Part shown: in pieces, positions 48,202-59,005 of the stretch
How positions within the stretch are numbered: the stretch's first letter is position 1
How the letters are laid out: each line of letters begins with the position of its first letter
Origin: Martinezella tropici
Lineage (GTDB): Bacteria; Pseudomonadota; Alphaproteobacteria; Rhizobiales; Rhizobiaceae
Direction: 5' to 3'
NCBI RefSeq assembly: GCF_003287875.1
Contig: NZ_QMKK01000025.1
Coordinates: 379,501-443,500, forward strand
Length of the DNA: 64,000 nucleotides
Position numbers and translations under genes: made by a program
The notes under the pieces: model-generated
The model's input: only the letters and a program-made list of their open reading frames with translations
Database searches by the model: none
What the model was told of the DNA's origin: nothing

Positions 48202-51200
48202 CTACTGTCCGATCGGATAGCCCTCTTCGGGATGGGCGATCGCCCTGTCATTGATGGTGACCGAGTATCCCGCCGCATCGGGCGCTTTTGAGACGGAAAT
48301 GCGGTAATTTCCGCCCGGCAACTCGAGATCCGCCGCAAAGCCGTCCCAGTTCGAAGGCAGGGCCGGCTTGACGAAAAGTCGGCCGTTTTTCACGCGGATG
48401 CCGAGAATGCCTTCGACAGCGACACGATACAGCCAGCCGGCAGAGCCCGTGTACCAGGTCCAGCCGCCACGGCCCGTCAATTGTCCTTCGCCGTAAATAT
48501 CAGCAGCAACCACATAGGGCTCTACACGATAGGTATCGGCCTCATCACGATCGCGTGCATGGTTGATCGGGTTCAGCATATCGAAGCAATGCCAGGCATC
48601 GTCGCCGCGATTCATCTCCGCCAGCGCCATGACGACCCAGGTCGCCGCATGGGTATACTGGCCGCCATTCTCGCGCACACCAGGCGGGTAGGACTTGATG
48701 TAGCCCGGATCGCGCGCCGATTTGGCGAAGGGCGGCGTGAACAGCCGGATGATACGGTTTTCATCGTCCACCAGCTTGTCGAGAACGGCATTCATCGCCT
48801 TCTCGCCACGCGCCTTGTCGCCTTCGCCGGAGAGAATGTTCCACGACTGCGCGATCGAATCGATCTGGCATTCGAAATTCTCGCTGGAACCGAGCGGGCT
48901 GCCATCGTCGAAATAGCCGCGGCGATAATGACCGCCGTCCCAGCCGGCCGATTCGAGCGCCTTACGCAGTTCCGGCAGATGATCGGACCAGCGCTTGACG
49001 CGCTCGTTGTCGCCGCGTGCTTCGGCATAGGGCAGGAAGGCGGTGAGCATGCCGGCCAGGAACCAGCCGAGCCACACGCTTTCGCCGCGGCCTTGGATGC
49101 CGACGCGGTTCATGCCGTCGTTCCAGTCACCGCCGAGGATCAGCGGCAACCCGCTGCCTCCCTTGCGCTTGATCGCGAGATCGAGGGCGAGCGCCGCATG
49201 TTCGTAGACGCTAACTTTGTCCTGCGACACGGTCGGCTGATAGAAGACGTCATGCGTTCCGGGCATCAGTGCCGCACCTTCGACGAAGGCAAGCTCCTCG
49301 TCGAGGATCGATTTGTCGCCCGTCACGGTGCAGTACTGGTCGATGGCATAGGCTAGCCACACGACATCGTCCGAAATATGCGTGCGCACGCCGGCGCCGC
49401 TGCCCGGCAGCCACCAATGCTGCACGTCGCCCTCGCGGAACTGACGCTGGGCAGCATTGAGGATCTGGTTGCGGGCAAGCTCCGGCTTGTGCACCAGGAA
49501 TGCCAGCGTATCCTGCAGCTGGTCGCGGAAGCCGAAGGCACCCGACGACTGGTAGAAGGCGGTACGCGACATGATGCGGCAGCCGAGGCTCTGATAAGGC
49601 AGCCAGGCGTTGATCATGTTGTTCATCGCCTTGTCCGGCGTCGAGATCTTCACATGGCCAGTGAAGCCATCCCAGAACTCCCGGCCTGCTGCAAGCACGG
49701 CCTCGAAATCGGCCTTGCGAATTTCCGAAACCAGCGCGCGGGCCTCTTCGACGGTCGCCGTATCGCCCATATAGAAGCAGATTTCCTTCTGCTCGCCGGC
49801 CGCGACGGTCACATCGAAGGCCAGAGCGCCACAGGGATCGCCATCGAGATCGGTCAAGTTCGAGAGCGCGGCAGCCGTAACGACGGCTTCCGGCATCTGG
49901 ATGGTGCCGTGACGGCCGATGAACTCACGGCGGCTTGCCGAGAAGCTCGAATGCGTCTCGCTCGCCGCCATGAAGGCAGTCCGCTTGAAGTAATCGATGC
50001 TGTAGGGGTTGTTGGCAAACAGCGCACCCGTCTCCTCATCCAGCGTCGACAGGATGAAGGGCCTGGTCTTGTTCTGGTTGGTGCCAAGCACCCATTCCGC
50101 GTAATTGTAGATCCGCAGGCGCCGGCTGCCTGCACCATTGTTGCTGAGCCGCAGGCGGAAGAGCTTGACCGGGCGCTCGCGATCGACCGTCTGCGTCAGC
50201 TCCAGCGCCACGCCATCCTCTTCGCTCGAGAAGACGGAATAGCCGAGACCGTGACGCGCCTCAAAACGGACCTTCGCATTGCGCGACAGGCCGGCATAGG
50301 GTGTCATGACCTTGTTGCTGTCGAGATCGGCGACGTAGAGCGCCTCACCCGGACGGTTGATGACCATGTCGTTGGTCCAGGGTGTCAGCTGATAGTCGCG
50401 CGAATTGTGGCTCCAGGTGAAGCCGCCGCCTTCGGCGGGCACATGGAAGCCGAAGCGCTCGTTCGAGATGACATTGATCCATGGATGCGGCGTCGACTGC
50501 CCACCGGGCAGACGAACCACATATTCGCGGCCATCCTTGGAGAAACCGCCATAACCGTTCCAGAAATCGAGATCGTCCTGCGCCTCCAGAGCGTCGGCCG
50601 CAAAAACCGACTCCTGCAGCGCTGCCGGCACGATAAGACGATTGACCGGCGCCGGCCCATCGGACTGTGCGGAGGCAAACAGCGTCGCCGCACGGGCAAT
50701 CTGATCGACGAGCTTGCCGTTGCGGGCATGGAAGATCACCCTCGATGCGGCAAGGATCTCCTGGTAGGTCTCGTTTTCGATCTGGTCCTTGCGGACCGAG
50801 AAGATGTTCTGCCTGAGACCGTCGCCCTGGTTGTGGCGAACATGCTCGACGAGTTTATCCAGCTCGCGCTGCATGTCCTGGGCTTGCTCGACAGCGCGTT
50901 CGTTGACGATTACCAGATCGGCAGTGATACCGCGTGAACGCAGATATTCCGCCGCCATCAGCGCTTCCCGGGCGATTTCGAGATCGATATCGTCGTTGAT
51001 GCGCAGGGTGAAGATCGGGAAATCACCCGAGATCGTCACCGGCCAGAGTGCGGACTGCGAATGCAGGCCGGCCTGCACGGTGGCGCCATCGGCACGCAGG
51101 TGCATATCCGGATAGACGAGATAGCGGGCGAGCTTCTGGAAGGCGGCCGCCTGCTGCGAGGTAACGCCGACATGGCGCATCTGCATCTGTGTGCGCGTCC

Positions 51201-54200
51201 ACGCCTGCGTCAGCTCGATGCCGAAGGTGTCGGGATTGCGGTAACGCTCGACGGCCTTGTCGACTTCCTCGCGGTTCGGGGCGGCAATCGTCCAGAAGAT
51301 GATGCTGACCTTCTTGCCCGCGGGCACGCGCACGACGCGACGCAGCGACAGGCAGGCGTCCATGGTGAAGCCGTCCGTGCCGGAGAGCGACGCACCCGGA
51401 TCGAAAGCTGCAGCTTCCGCAAGCGTGCGGCCGCGGCCGAGGAACTTGCGGCGATCGGTTTCGAATTCGGTCGGGCGTTCGGATCCGGCATTGTCGACGA
51501 CCAGATGGGCGACCGATATGTCAGGCTCGTTATAGTCGCGCTTGTTGCGCTCGGCGCGGATCACATCGCCGCCATTGCCGATCTCGGTGCGCACGAACAT
51601 GCGCGTGAAGACCGGGTGACCGGAATCGACGTCATCGCTCGCAAGCGCCGGCTCGAGATAGGAGGTCACTTCGATGAAGCGGTCCTCTGTGCCCATGTTG
51701 AGCAGCGTAACGCGGCGGCCTTCGGCATCGTGCTCGGTCGCGACGATGCATTCGACGTCGCTGGTGAGATCGCCGACCGTCTTGCTGTATTCGGCCTTTT
51801 CATCGCTGAACGAGACCTTGGTCTTCTCACCCTCGATGCTGCGCGGCTCCGCGGTCGCCGACCACCACTGGCCGGAGGCGGTATCGCGCAGGAAGATGAA
51901 CGTGCCCCAGCGGTCTTCCGTGGGATCGGCGCGCCAGCGCGAGACCGTCAGGCCGTTCCAGCGCGAATAACCGGCGCCGGTCGCCGTCAGCATGACCGAA
52001 TAATGGCCGTTGGAGAGGAAGGCGAGCTCGCGATCCTGCGTGGCCGGATCGGCGATCTTGCGGATTTCCGGACGCAGCATGTCTTCCTGGATATTGGCCG
52101 GCTGGTCGCTCTCGTGCTTGGCGGCCATGACCGGAATATCGCGCGGCGCCTTTTCCTGCAGCAGCAGTTCGGCGGCTTCGATCACCGGATCGGCATGGAA
52201 GAGCTCGCGCAGGCGGCCGTTGAAGGCGACGTTGGCGATCGCGGCAATCGACATGCCATGATGGTGTGCATAGTAGTTGTAGACCACCGCGCACTTCTTG
52301 CCTTCCGGAACGCGGGTCGGCGTGAAATCGACGGCATCGTGGAAGCCATAGATGCCGAGAGCGCCCACTTTGCGCAGTTTCTGCAGGTTTTCGAGCGCCG
52401 CAGCCGGACGATACTGGCTGGCGAGGATCGAGGCGTAAGGTGCGATGACGGCATTCTGGCCGAGACCGCGCTTGAGGCCGAGCGAAGGCACGCCGAAATT
52501 GGTGTACTGGTAGTGCATGTAGTGGTCGCGAGCATTGAAGGCCGCTTCCGAAATGCCCCAGGGAATATCGGAGCCAAGGCGCTTGGCGTAGTTCATCTGC
52601 TCCTGCACGACCAGATTGTTCGTCTGGTTGAGGATACCGCCCTGACGCTCCTGCATGACGAGCGGCGGCATCAGATATTCGAACATCGAGCCCGACCACG
52701 AAACCAGCGCGCCGCGCGAGCCGACGGGAACGACCTGACGGCCGAGACGATACCAGTGCTCGGTCGGCAGATCGCCCTTGGCGATGGCGAAAAGGCTGGT
52801 CAGGCGGGCTTCGGAGGCCAGCAGGTCGTAGCAGGCCGCATCGAGCTCGTTGGTTTCGACGCGGAAACCGATGGAAAGCAGGCGCCGCTCCGGACGATAG
52901 AGGAAGCCGTATTCCATGCCGAAGGCAAGATCGCGCATCTGGTCGCGCAACTTCGCCAGGCGCTGGCGCAGCGAATCCACATTGGCGAGATCGAAGATGC
53001 TGTCGGCGATATGGCCTTCACAGACCCTCACCAGCGACTGCGACCAAGTAAGCACCTCGCCGCTCTGCGTCGACTTCACCTCATGGTCGAGGTTTGCCGC
53101 AAGTTTCTGGATATCCTGCGCCAGAACCGAAAGGTTGATGACGCGGATGGAAGCGAACTCATGCTCGCGCTTGACGGCGGCGAGCGCGTTCTGGAAGCCG
53201 ACGATGCGCTCTTCCAGGCGGCGGCGCAGCGGGCGAACCGTTTTGCGGTCGTCCGGGAGCTCGGCAAGGGTTTCGGCAAGAATGCCGGCGACATCGCCGA
53301 TACCGTCCAGATTGCCCTGCATATGGGCCGATGGTGCTTCCGCCCAGATGCGGCAGGCAGAGGAAACCGCAATCAGGTGTCCGGCGAAATTGCCACTATC
53401 GACGGCCGAGATGTAGCGAGCGCCCATCGGCTTCAGCGTATCGGTGTGATACCAGTTGCACAGGTGCCCGCGGAACTTTTCGAGCTTCGCCACGGTCGCC
53501 ATGGTCTTTTCCATGCGATCAATGGTTTCCTCGAAGGAGGTCCAGCCGAAGTGACGCGCGGAAATGACCGACAGCAGGTAGACGCCGATATTGGTCGGCG
53601 ACGTGCGCGAGGCCACGACCGCATTCGGGGTCTGCTGCACGTTGTCAGGCGGCAGATGGTTCTGCTGTTCGACGACGAAGGTCTCGAAGTAGCGCCAGGT
53701 GCGCCGCGCGATCTTGCGCAGTTCGAAGGAGACGCTTTCCGGCACTTCGAGCCTGTCTTCGGTCTCGGCCGACTGACTGACATACCAGGCGATCGCCGGC
53801 GACAGGACCCAAAGCAGCGCAAAGGGAATACCGACGAAGAAGGCGTTGTCGCCGGAGAGCGAAGCAAAAGCCAAGGCCAGCAGCGCCAGCACTGGCGCAT
53901 GCCACATGACGCGGTAGTGGCCAAGGATAGTCGTTTGCGCGGCAGCCTGGGCGCTTGCGGCGGTTCGCCATTGCAGCATCAGCTTGCGGCTGACGAAGGC
54001 ACGGTAGAGCGAACGGCCGATAGCATCAGCCATGACGCAGGCGGTGTCGGCGATAAAGACGATGCGCAGCGCGACTTGCGCGTTGGCGGCACGGATATCC
54101 GACCAGACCGTGTAGAGATGGGCCCGGGCGACGATATCGCTTGTGCGCGGAATGATGCCGTTGATGAGCGACAGCGTCGGCGCGACGAACAGGCAGAAGA

Positions 54201-56712
54201 TCAACAGGATCTGCCAGATGAGCGCCGCCAACGGCTCCATGAAGTACCATCCGAGGACGGAAGCGAAGAACCAGGCGATCGGCGTCAGCGAGCGACGCAG
54301 ATTATCCATCATCTTCCAGCGGCCGAGGCCGGTGACGCCACGCTTCGGATTGAAGAGGTAAGGAAGCAGCTGCCAGTCGCCGCGCGCCCAGCGATGCTGG
54401 CGCGAGACCTCAACTTCGTAGCGGATCGGGAAATCCTCGACGAGTTCGCAGTCGGTGACCAGAGCGCAGCGCGCCATCGAGCCTTCGAGCAGGTCGTGGC
54501 TGAGAACCGCGTTCTCTTCGATCTTGCCCTTTAGCGACGCTTCGAAGGCATCAACGTGATAGAGGCCTTTGCCGGTGAACGTGCCTTCCTCCACCAGATC
54601 CTGATAGACGTCGGAGACGGCGAAGACGTAAGGGTCGAGACCGCGGTTGACCGAGAAGACGCGCTGGAACACCGACGCGTCCTTGCCCGTCGTCAGCGAC
54701 GGGGTGACGCGCGGCTGCAGCACGCCGTAGCCGCGCACGACGCGCTTGCTCTCGGGATCGAAGACCGGGCGGTTGATCGGGTGATGCAGCTTGCCGACGA
54801 GCTTCGTAACCGTATCGCGCACCAGGCGCGTGTCGGAATCGAGCGTCATGACATACTGGACGTCCTTCGGCACGATATTGGCGCCGGGCAGGAAAGTGGT
54901 ATCGCGGTCGCCGCGCAGCAGCATGTTCAGCTCGTGCAGCTTGCCGCGCTTGCGCTCCCAGCCCATCCACGCGCCTTCGGACGGATTGTAGAGGCGGCGG
55001 CGGTGCAGCAGGTAGAAGCGCTGGACGCCATCCTCGTCATAGCGTGCAGCCAGATTGGCGACTTCGCGGCGGGCGTAATCCAAGATTTCCAGATCGCGCT
55101 CGCTCTCTTCCTCTTGGCTGTCGGGCCAGTCGCTGAGCAGCGCGTAATAGACTTCGCCGCGTGGATTGGCGAGATAATGGACCTCGAGATTGCGCACGAG
55201 TTCGTCGACACTGTCGCGATTGCCGATCAGTGTCGGTACGACGACCAGCGTGCGGGCTTCTTCGGGAATGCCTTCCTTGAATTCGTAGCCAACGAGGCGC
55301 GCCGGCGTCAGATACATAGTGACGAAGAAGTTGAAGAGGCCGGTGGCGCCTTCCGATGCCGGCAGGGAGAACATCAGGAGCAGCAGGATGGTCTCGGCCC
55401 AGCCCATGCCGGCATGCAGCATGAAATAGCCGACGATGGCGAGCGCCGCGACACTCAGGAACAGCACCGGCGCCGCGATCGACAGCCAGTTGAGCTTGCG
55501 CCACTGGCGCACGAAGCTCACCGAAATCGGCACACGGTAGCCGATCGCCTTCTCCAGCTTCTGCGTTTGCTGGCCCATGATGAAATCGCCGATATTCGGC
55601 TCATGCGGCTGGACTTCGCCCGATACCTTGGCCGCCTCGGTCATCGCCATGGCGACCTGGGCGATCTCCATTTCGGTCTTGTCGGAACGGCGGGCGAGCT
55701 TTTCGATACGGCGGCGATAGCTGTTGCGCGAGCCCGGATCGAGCTTGGCATAATCGGTCTCATCCCAGAGCAGCTTGTCGACGGCGCTGACCTCTTCGAC
55801 CCAGACGGACCAGTCGGTGTCGTCGATCAGACGCAGGCTCTTGATGATGTTGCCCATCGTCACATTACCCGACGACAGGCGATTGTGCTCGGCCATCATG
55901 ACGCTTTCGGCGTCGGTGCCGGCGTCAGTCAGCCGCTTCTCAAGCCAGGTGACGGCGAGGCCTGACGTATGCGAGCCGTCGCGCAGGCGGTAGAGGAACT
56001 GAGTGGCGAAGGTATTGTCCGAGGTATAGGGCTCGAGCGTCTTCAGGAATTCGGCGACTTTGGCGTCGTCATTGAGGCGGATCAACTCGTCGACGGCGGC
56101 ATTCGCCTTCTTGCGCGTCATGCGGCTCCGCTCGACGCGGCTCGAAATGCGACGCAGGTTTTCGACAAGGATGTAGCGCACCAGCGAGGGAACAGCCCAG
56201 AGCTCGCCGATCTTCAGCATCTCCACCGACTGGAAGCCTTCCACCAATGCCAGCAGGCCCTGATTGGAAACCGTGCTGTGGGTGTGGGCGACATAGAGCC
56301 AGGCAAGCGCCATGGTGCGCGGCATCACCATGCCGTCGATGGTGATCGTCTGCAGTTGATCGTAGAATTTCTTCGGAAAATCGCGGCGGACTTCCTGAAT
56401 GGCCTCTTCGATGATGTAGTGGTTGTCGAGCAGCCATTCGGCTGCCGGCGTGATCGATTCACCAGCATCGACATCGGCATTGGCCGAGCGATAGACGCGC
56501 AGGATCTCTTTCTCGTTTTCCTTGTGCCGTGCGAAGAAATCGAAGGGCGCAAAGCCTGGCAGCTTGGTTTTCGCGCCGTTGCGGGCAAAGGCCGCGCCGC
56601 ATTCCTTTATTTGCTCGTTGGAGAAATAAGTGGCGCGGATCGCATCGTTGTGATCGATCTGCTTGGCTTCAGAATCACGTGGCGTAACGGTGGAGAGATT
56701 TTGAGATGTCAT
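48202..56712 (-). CDS. ndvB: Cyclic beta-1,2-glucan synthase
   Basis: A giant inner-membrane protein (2836 residues, near the known NdvB/ChvB size) that initiates, elongates, cyclises and trims cyclic beta-1,2-glucan from UDP-glucose. N-terminal soluble part; membrane helices around 410-455, 800-850 and 940-1010; a GT84 glucosyltransferase with DSD (625-627) and QHRWARGDW (about 772); then glucoamylase/GH94-like domains, with GGDWNDGMNRVG (about 2527) in the C-terminal phosphorylase domain that sets ring size. The start ATG at 56712 is chosen over TTG at 56733; neither has a clear ribosome site. Followed by opgC; exporter ndvA lies nearby. Confidence 0.96.
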   Translation of the reverse strand: MTSQNLSTVTPRDSEAKQIDHNDAIRATYFSNEQIKECGAAFARNGAKTKLPGFAPFDFFARHKENEKEILRVYRSANADVDAGESITPAAEWLLDNHYIIEEAIQEVRRDFPKKFYDQLQTITIDGMVMPRTMALAWLYVAHTHSTVSNQGLLALVEGFQSVEMLKIGELWAVPSLVRYILVENLRRISSRVERSRMTRKKANAAVDELIRLNDDAKVAEFLKTLEPYTSDNTFATQFLYRLRDGSHTSGLAVTWLEKRLTDAGTDAESVMMAEHNRLSSGNVTMGNIIKSLRLIDDTDWSVWVEEVSAVDKLLWDETDYAKLDPGSRNSYRRRIEKLARRSDKTEMEIAQVAMAMTEAAKVSGEVQPHEPNIGDFIMGQQTQKLEKAIGYRVPISVSFVRQWRKLNWLSIAAPVLFLSVAALAIVGYFMLHAGMGWAETILLLLMFSLPASEGATGLFNFFVTMYLTPARLVGYEFKEGIPEEARTLVVVPTLIGNRDSVDELVRNLEVHYLANPRGEVYYALLSDWPDSQEEESERDLEILDYARREVANLAARYDEDGVQRFYLLHRRRLYNPSEGAWMGWERKRGKLHELNMLLRGDRDTTFLPGANIVPKDVQYVMTLDSDTRLVRDTVTKLVGKLHHPINRPVFDPESKRVVRGYGVLQPRVTPSLTTGKDASVFQRVFSVNRGLDPYVFAVSDVYQDLVEEGTFTGKGLYHVDAFEASLKGKIEENAVLSHDLLEGSMARCALVTDCELVEDFPIRYEVEVSRQHRWARGDWQLLPYLFNPKRGVTGLGRWKMMDNLRRSLTPIAWFFASVLGWYFMEPLAALIWQILLIFCLFVAPTLSLINGIIPRTSDIVARAHLYTVWSDIRAANAQVALRIVFIADTACVMADAIGRSLYRAFVSRKLMLQWRTAASAQAAAQTTILGHYRVMWHAPVLALLALAFASLSGDNAFFVGIPFALLWVLSPAIAWYVSQSAETEDRLEVPESVSFELRKIARRTWRYFETFVVEQQNHLPPDNVQQTPNAVVASRTSPTNIGVYLLSVISARHFGWTSFEETIDRMEKTMATVAKLEKFRGHLCNWYHTDTLKPMGARYISAVDSGNFAGHLIAVSSACRIWAEAPSAHMQGNLDGIGDVAGILAETLAELPDDRKTVRPLRRRLEERIVGFQNALAAVKREHEFASIRVINLSVLAQDIQKLAANLDHEVKSTQSGEVLTWSQSLVRVCEGHIADSIFDLANVDSLRQRLAKLRDQMRDLAFGMEYGFLYRPERRLLSIGFRVETNELDAACYDLLASEARLTSLFAIAKGDLPTEHWYRLGRQVVPVGSRGALVSWSGSMFEYLMPPLVMQERQGGILNQTNNLVVQEQMNYAKRLGSDIPWGISEAAFNARDHYMHYQYTNFGVPSLGLKRGLGQNAVIAPYASILASQYRPAAALENLQKLRKVGALGIYGFHDAVDFTPTRVPEGKKCAVVYNYYAHHHGMSIAAIANVAFNGRLRELFHADPVIEAAELLLQEKAPRDIPVMAAKHESDQPANIQEDMLRPEIRKIADPATQDRELAFLSNGHYSVMLTATGAGYSRWNGLTVSRWRADPTEDRWGTFIFLRDTASGQWWSATAEPRSIEGEKTKVSFSDEKAEYSKTVGDLTSDVECIVATEHDAEGRRVTLLNMGTEDRFIEVTSYLEPALASDDVDSGHPVFTRMFVRTEIGNGGDVIRAERNKRDYNEPDISVAHLVVDNAGSERPTEFETDRRKFLGRGRTLAEAAAFDPGASLSGTDGFTMDACLSLRRVVRVPAGKKVSIIFWTIAAPNREEVDKAVERYRNPDTFGIELTQAWTRTQMQMRHVGVTSQQAAAFQKLARYLVYPDMHLRADGATVQAGLHSQSALWPVTISGDFPIFTLRINDDIDLEIAREALMAAEYLRSRGITADLVIVNERAVEQAQDMQRELDKLVEHVRHNQGDGLRQNIFSVRKDQIENETYQEILAASRVIFHARNGKLVDQIARAATLFASAQSDGPAPVNRLIVPAALQESVFAADALEAQDDLDFWNGYGGFSKDGREYVVRLPGGQSTPHPWINVISNERFGFHVPAEGGGFTWSHNSRDYQLTPWTNDMVINRPGEALYVADLDSNKVMTPYAGLSRNAKVRFEARHGLGYSVFSSEEDGVALELTQTVDRERPVKLFRLRLSNNGAGSRRLRIYNYAEWVLGTNQNKTRPFILSTLDEETGALFANNPYSIDYFKRTAFMAASETHSSFSASRREFIGRHGTIQMPEAVVTAAALSNLTDLDGDPCGALAFDVTVAAGEQKEICFYMGDTATVEEARALVSEIRKADFEAVLAAGREFWDGFTGHVKISTPDKAMNNMINAWLPYQSLGCRIMSRTAFYQSSGAFGFRDQLQDTLAFLVHKPELARNQILNAAQRQFREGDVQHWWLPGSGAGVRTHISDDVVWLAYAIDQYCTVTGDKSILDEELAFVEGAALMPGTHDVFYQPTVSQDKVSVYEHAALALDLAIKRKGGSGLPLILGGDWNDGMNRVGIQGRGESVWLGWFLAGMLTAFLPYAEARGDNERVKRWSDHLPELRKALESAGWDGGHYRRGYFDDGSPLGSSENFECQIDSIAQSWNILSGEGDKARGEKAMNAVLDKLVDDENRIIRLFTPPFAKSARDPGYIKSYPPGVRENGGQYTHAATWVVMALAEMNRGDDAWHCFDMLNPINHARDRDEADTYRVEPYVVAADIYGEGQLTGRGGWTWYTGSAGWLYRVAVEGILGIRVKNGRLFVKPALPSNWDGFAADLELPGGNYRISVSKAPDAAGYSVTINDRAIAHPEEGYPIGQ

Positions 56713-57584
56713 GGATTCGGGTTCTGGGTCCAAACAGAGTAAGTGGCATTGTCGCCTTTATCGTTTTTGCCCTGCCCGACGCAAGAATTCACGCATTTGG
56801 ACCCTTTTGCTTCGCTTCCCGGCGGGCGAAGGGGGTGAATTCGAAGTGACGGCTTAGAACAGACATATAAAGGCGAAGATTTTCACGGGGCGTTCTTAAA
56901 GATTGCGGCGACTATTCGTCATCATCCAAGAGGTGCCCGTGAAATTGGATACGCGGCCAAATGGTTCCGGCAGCGATCCGCACAGGTCAACGACAATCGA
57001 TCAAGGTCATGAGGCATTCTCCCTGGGCTGATTCACCCCGTTTCGGAAATTCAGCATGGTTCGGAATATTGAACCCTCAATATCCCGCAGAAGATGAACT
57101 TAAACTGAACCCTATAAAAAGATTCGCAAATTCCTGTCGGGACGCATCGCTTTCGAAACGGTTCACGGGCCGATCGATTGGCCACCGGCGGCCGACGCGC
57201 AAAGCTCCGGCCCCTTCGGCCCCATTGCCATACGAAAACGGTGCTGCTCACGATCAGGGAAAATGCGCCACGCGCAAGAGCCTTTTGATCCCCTCCGTGC
57301 CGCCGGCCATGATCGCGCCGACCGCTCTCCCGAATGCTCTTTATTTTCGGGAAGTCTACCGTTTCTGCGCGGCATATTCTATCGGCCAGGCAAATTTTCT
57401 TTGCCCGGCGAAGTTCTGCCAGCGGGAGAGAAAGGGAGAGTTGCTGTGAAATGAAACAGAATATCGGCCCGTATCCGGCGCCCGGCAATCCCAGCTCTGC
57501 CTGGCCCTTAACGCCGCGAAAGGCGCGGCAAACAGGACCATGCTGCGCGGGCGGCATGGGCTACCGCCCCGAAAAGCATCGCGT
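56713..57584. other. 872-bp region upstream of ndvB, no gene seen
   Basis: Contains the ndvB promoter (unresolved; a TATATG on the minus strand at about 56866-56871 is one candidate -10). Several short frames exist on both strands, but none has a ribosome site and family likeness together. Confidence 0.4.
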
Positions 57585-57743
57585 TTAGACGACGATGCCG
57601 CAAACGATGGCCGCAACGAATAGGAATGCGGCGGAGAAGAGGGCGACATGGATCGCCGTCTGTATCTTGTGCCGCGTCTGTGCGGCGCGCTTGGAACCAT
57701 CGAACTGATTCACATGCGTATTCGAAATACCCAAATTCGCCAT
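57585..57743 (-). CDS. Small membrane protein, function unknown
   Basis: 52 residues: polar start MANLGISNTHVNQFDGSKRA, then a single membrane helix (IHVALFSAAFLFVAAIVCGIVV) at the very C-terminus, i.e. a tail-anchored layout. GGAGG lies 6 nt before the ATG. No family recognised. Confidence 0.65.
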   Translation of the reverse strand: MANLGISNTHVNQFDGSKRAAQTRHKIQTAIHVALFSAAFLFVAAIVCGIVV

Positions 57744-57906
57744 GTGTTGCCTCCGTTCGTTTCTTATATGTCTCTCAGGTCAAACCCTGGGACGATTATT
57801 CATATATTTTCTATCAACTAGGTAGAGATGAATTTCCGTCCAGAGCGCCAGCTGAGAAAAATTAAACCACTGGATTTCGAGGACCCGAAAGATCGGCAAT
57901 GCCAAT

Positions 57907-58095
57907 TCAGCAAAGAATGCGGCGGGCCCAAATCAAGCTGCGCTCGATAGCGCTGGTATCGGCCGCCTGCTCTTCGGCAGATCCGGCCTGGCGGCGGATG
58001 TTTTCGTCGGAAAGAGAGGCAGACCGTGCACCTTCCTGCTTCGCCGGAACCGGCGGATGAAGATAGCCCATGGTCATGCCACCCATGAAAAACAT
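57907..58095 (-). CDS. Small hypothetical protein
   Basis: 62 residues starting MFFMGGMTMGYLHPP, followed by a charged Ala/Glu/Arg-rich helix (SLSDENIRRQAGSAEEQAA) and IERSLIWARRILC. GGAGG is 5 nt before the ATG. No function recognised; the codon pattern looks coding but the call is tentative. Confidence 0.5.
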   Translation of the reverse strand: MFFMGGMTMGYLHPPVPAKQEGARSASLSDENIRRQAGSAEEQAADTSAIERSLIWARRILC

Positions 58096-58255
58096 GCCTG
58101 CCTCCACCTAACGTCTGACCCCTTATCGGGATCACGAAAGTTAACTGCCATTAACGAGATCATGACAGAATTGCGGCGGGTGTCAATAGTCTATACGATT
58201 GGTCGTGTTTACCCGTCCCATTCGTTAACGCGGCAAGGCTCAAGGTGTCGCCCAC

Positions 58256-59005
58256 TCAGGCGCGGACGAACCCCTTGCTGGCGATCATCAGATTGCGGGT
58301 GTAATCTTCTTTCACGTCGCCGGCTGCCAGCTCCTTTGCGGTCAGCCTCTCGACGACCGCGCCGTTGCGCATGACGGCCAAGCGCTCGCACATATGGGTG
58401 ACGACGCCGAGATCGTGGCTCACCATCACGAAGGTCAGATGGCGGTCCCTGCGCACCTGTTCGAGCAGATTGAGCACCTCGGCCTGCACCGATGCATCGA
58501 GCGCCGAAGTCGGCTCGTCGAGCAGCAGGATCGACGGCTCGACGATCAGCGCGCGCGCAATCGCAACGCGCTGGCGCTGGCCACCGGAGAGCTGGTGCGG
58601 ATAGCGAAAGCGGAAGCCTTTTCCGAGGCCGACTTCATCCAGCGCCCTGGCGATCCGGGTCTCCGTGTCGCCGATCCCATGAATCGACAAAGGCTCCAGC
58701 AGCAGTCGGTCGATCGTCTGGCGCGGATGCAGGGAACCGTAGGGGTCCTGAAACACCATCTGCACCTGACGATAGAAGGCCTTGCTGCGCCTGGCGCCCT
58801 TCAGCTGCTCGCCGCCGACACGGATCGTGCCGTCGGTAACGGGCGCGAGGCCCGCAACGGCGCGCAGCAGCGTCGACTTGCCGGAGCCGGACTCGCCGAC
58901 CAGGCCGAAGGATTCGCCCTTGTTCACGTCGATGCCGACGGCATCGAGCGCATAATAGCCATCATAGACGACGCTGAGGCCATCAACTGCGAGTGCTGTC
59001 GTCAT
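58256..59005 (-). CDS. Peptide ABC transporter ATPase (DppF/OppF type)
   Basis: 249 residues: Walker A GESGSGKST, Q-loop MVFQDPYGSLHPRQT, signature LSGGQRQRVAIARAL, Walker B ILLLDEPTSALDASVQ and H-loop MVSHDLGVV. Shorter than usual DppF, because the C-terminal oligopeptide-binding zinc tail is missing. The ATG at 59005 overlaps the stop of the other ATPase gene by 4 nt. Last gene of the peptide operon. Confidence 0.93.
   Translation of the reverse strand: MTTALAVDGLSVVYDGYYALDAVGIDVNKGESFGLVGESGSGKSTLLRAVAGLAPVTDGTIRVGGEQLKGARRSKAFYRQVQMVFQDPYGSLHPRQTIDRLLLEPLSIHGIGDTETRIARALDEVGLGKGFRFRYPHQLSGGQRQRVAIARALIVEPSILLLDEPTSALDASVQAEVLNLLEQVRRDRHLTFVMVSHDLGVVTHMCERLAVMRNGAVVERLTAKELAAGDVKEDYTRNLMIASKGFVRA

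Noticed and set aside
51061..54534. Very long open frame (1157 codons) on the plus strand
   Set aside because: Antisense shadow of ndvB caused by GC-rich codon bias; no family likeness and the opposite strand has clear NdvB motifs throughout.
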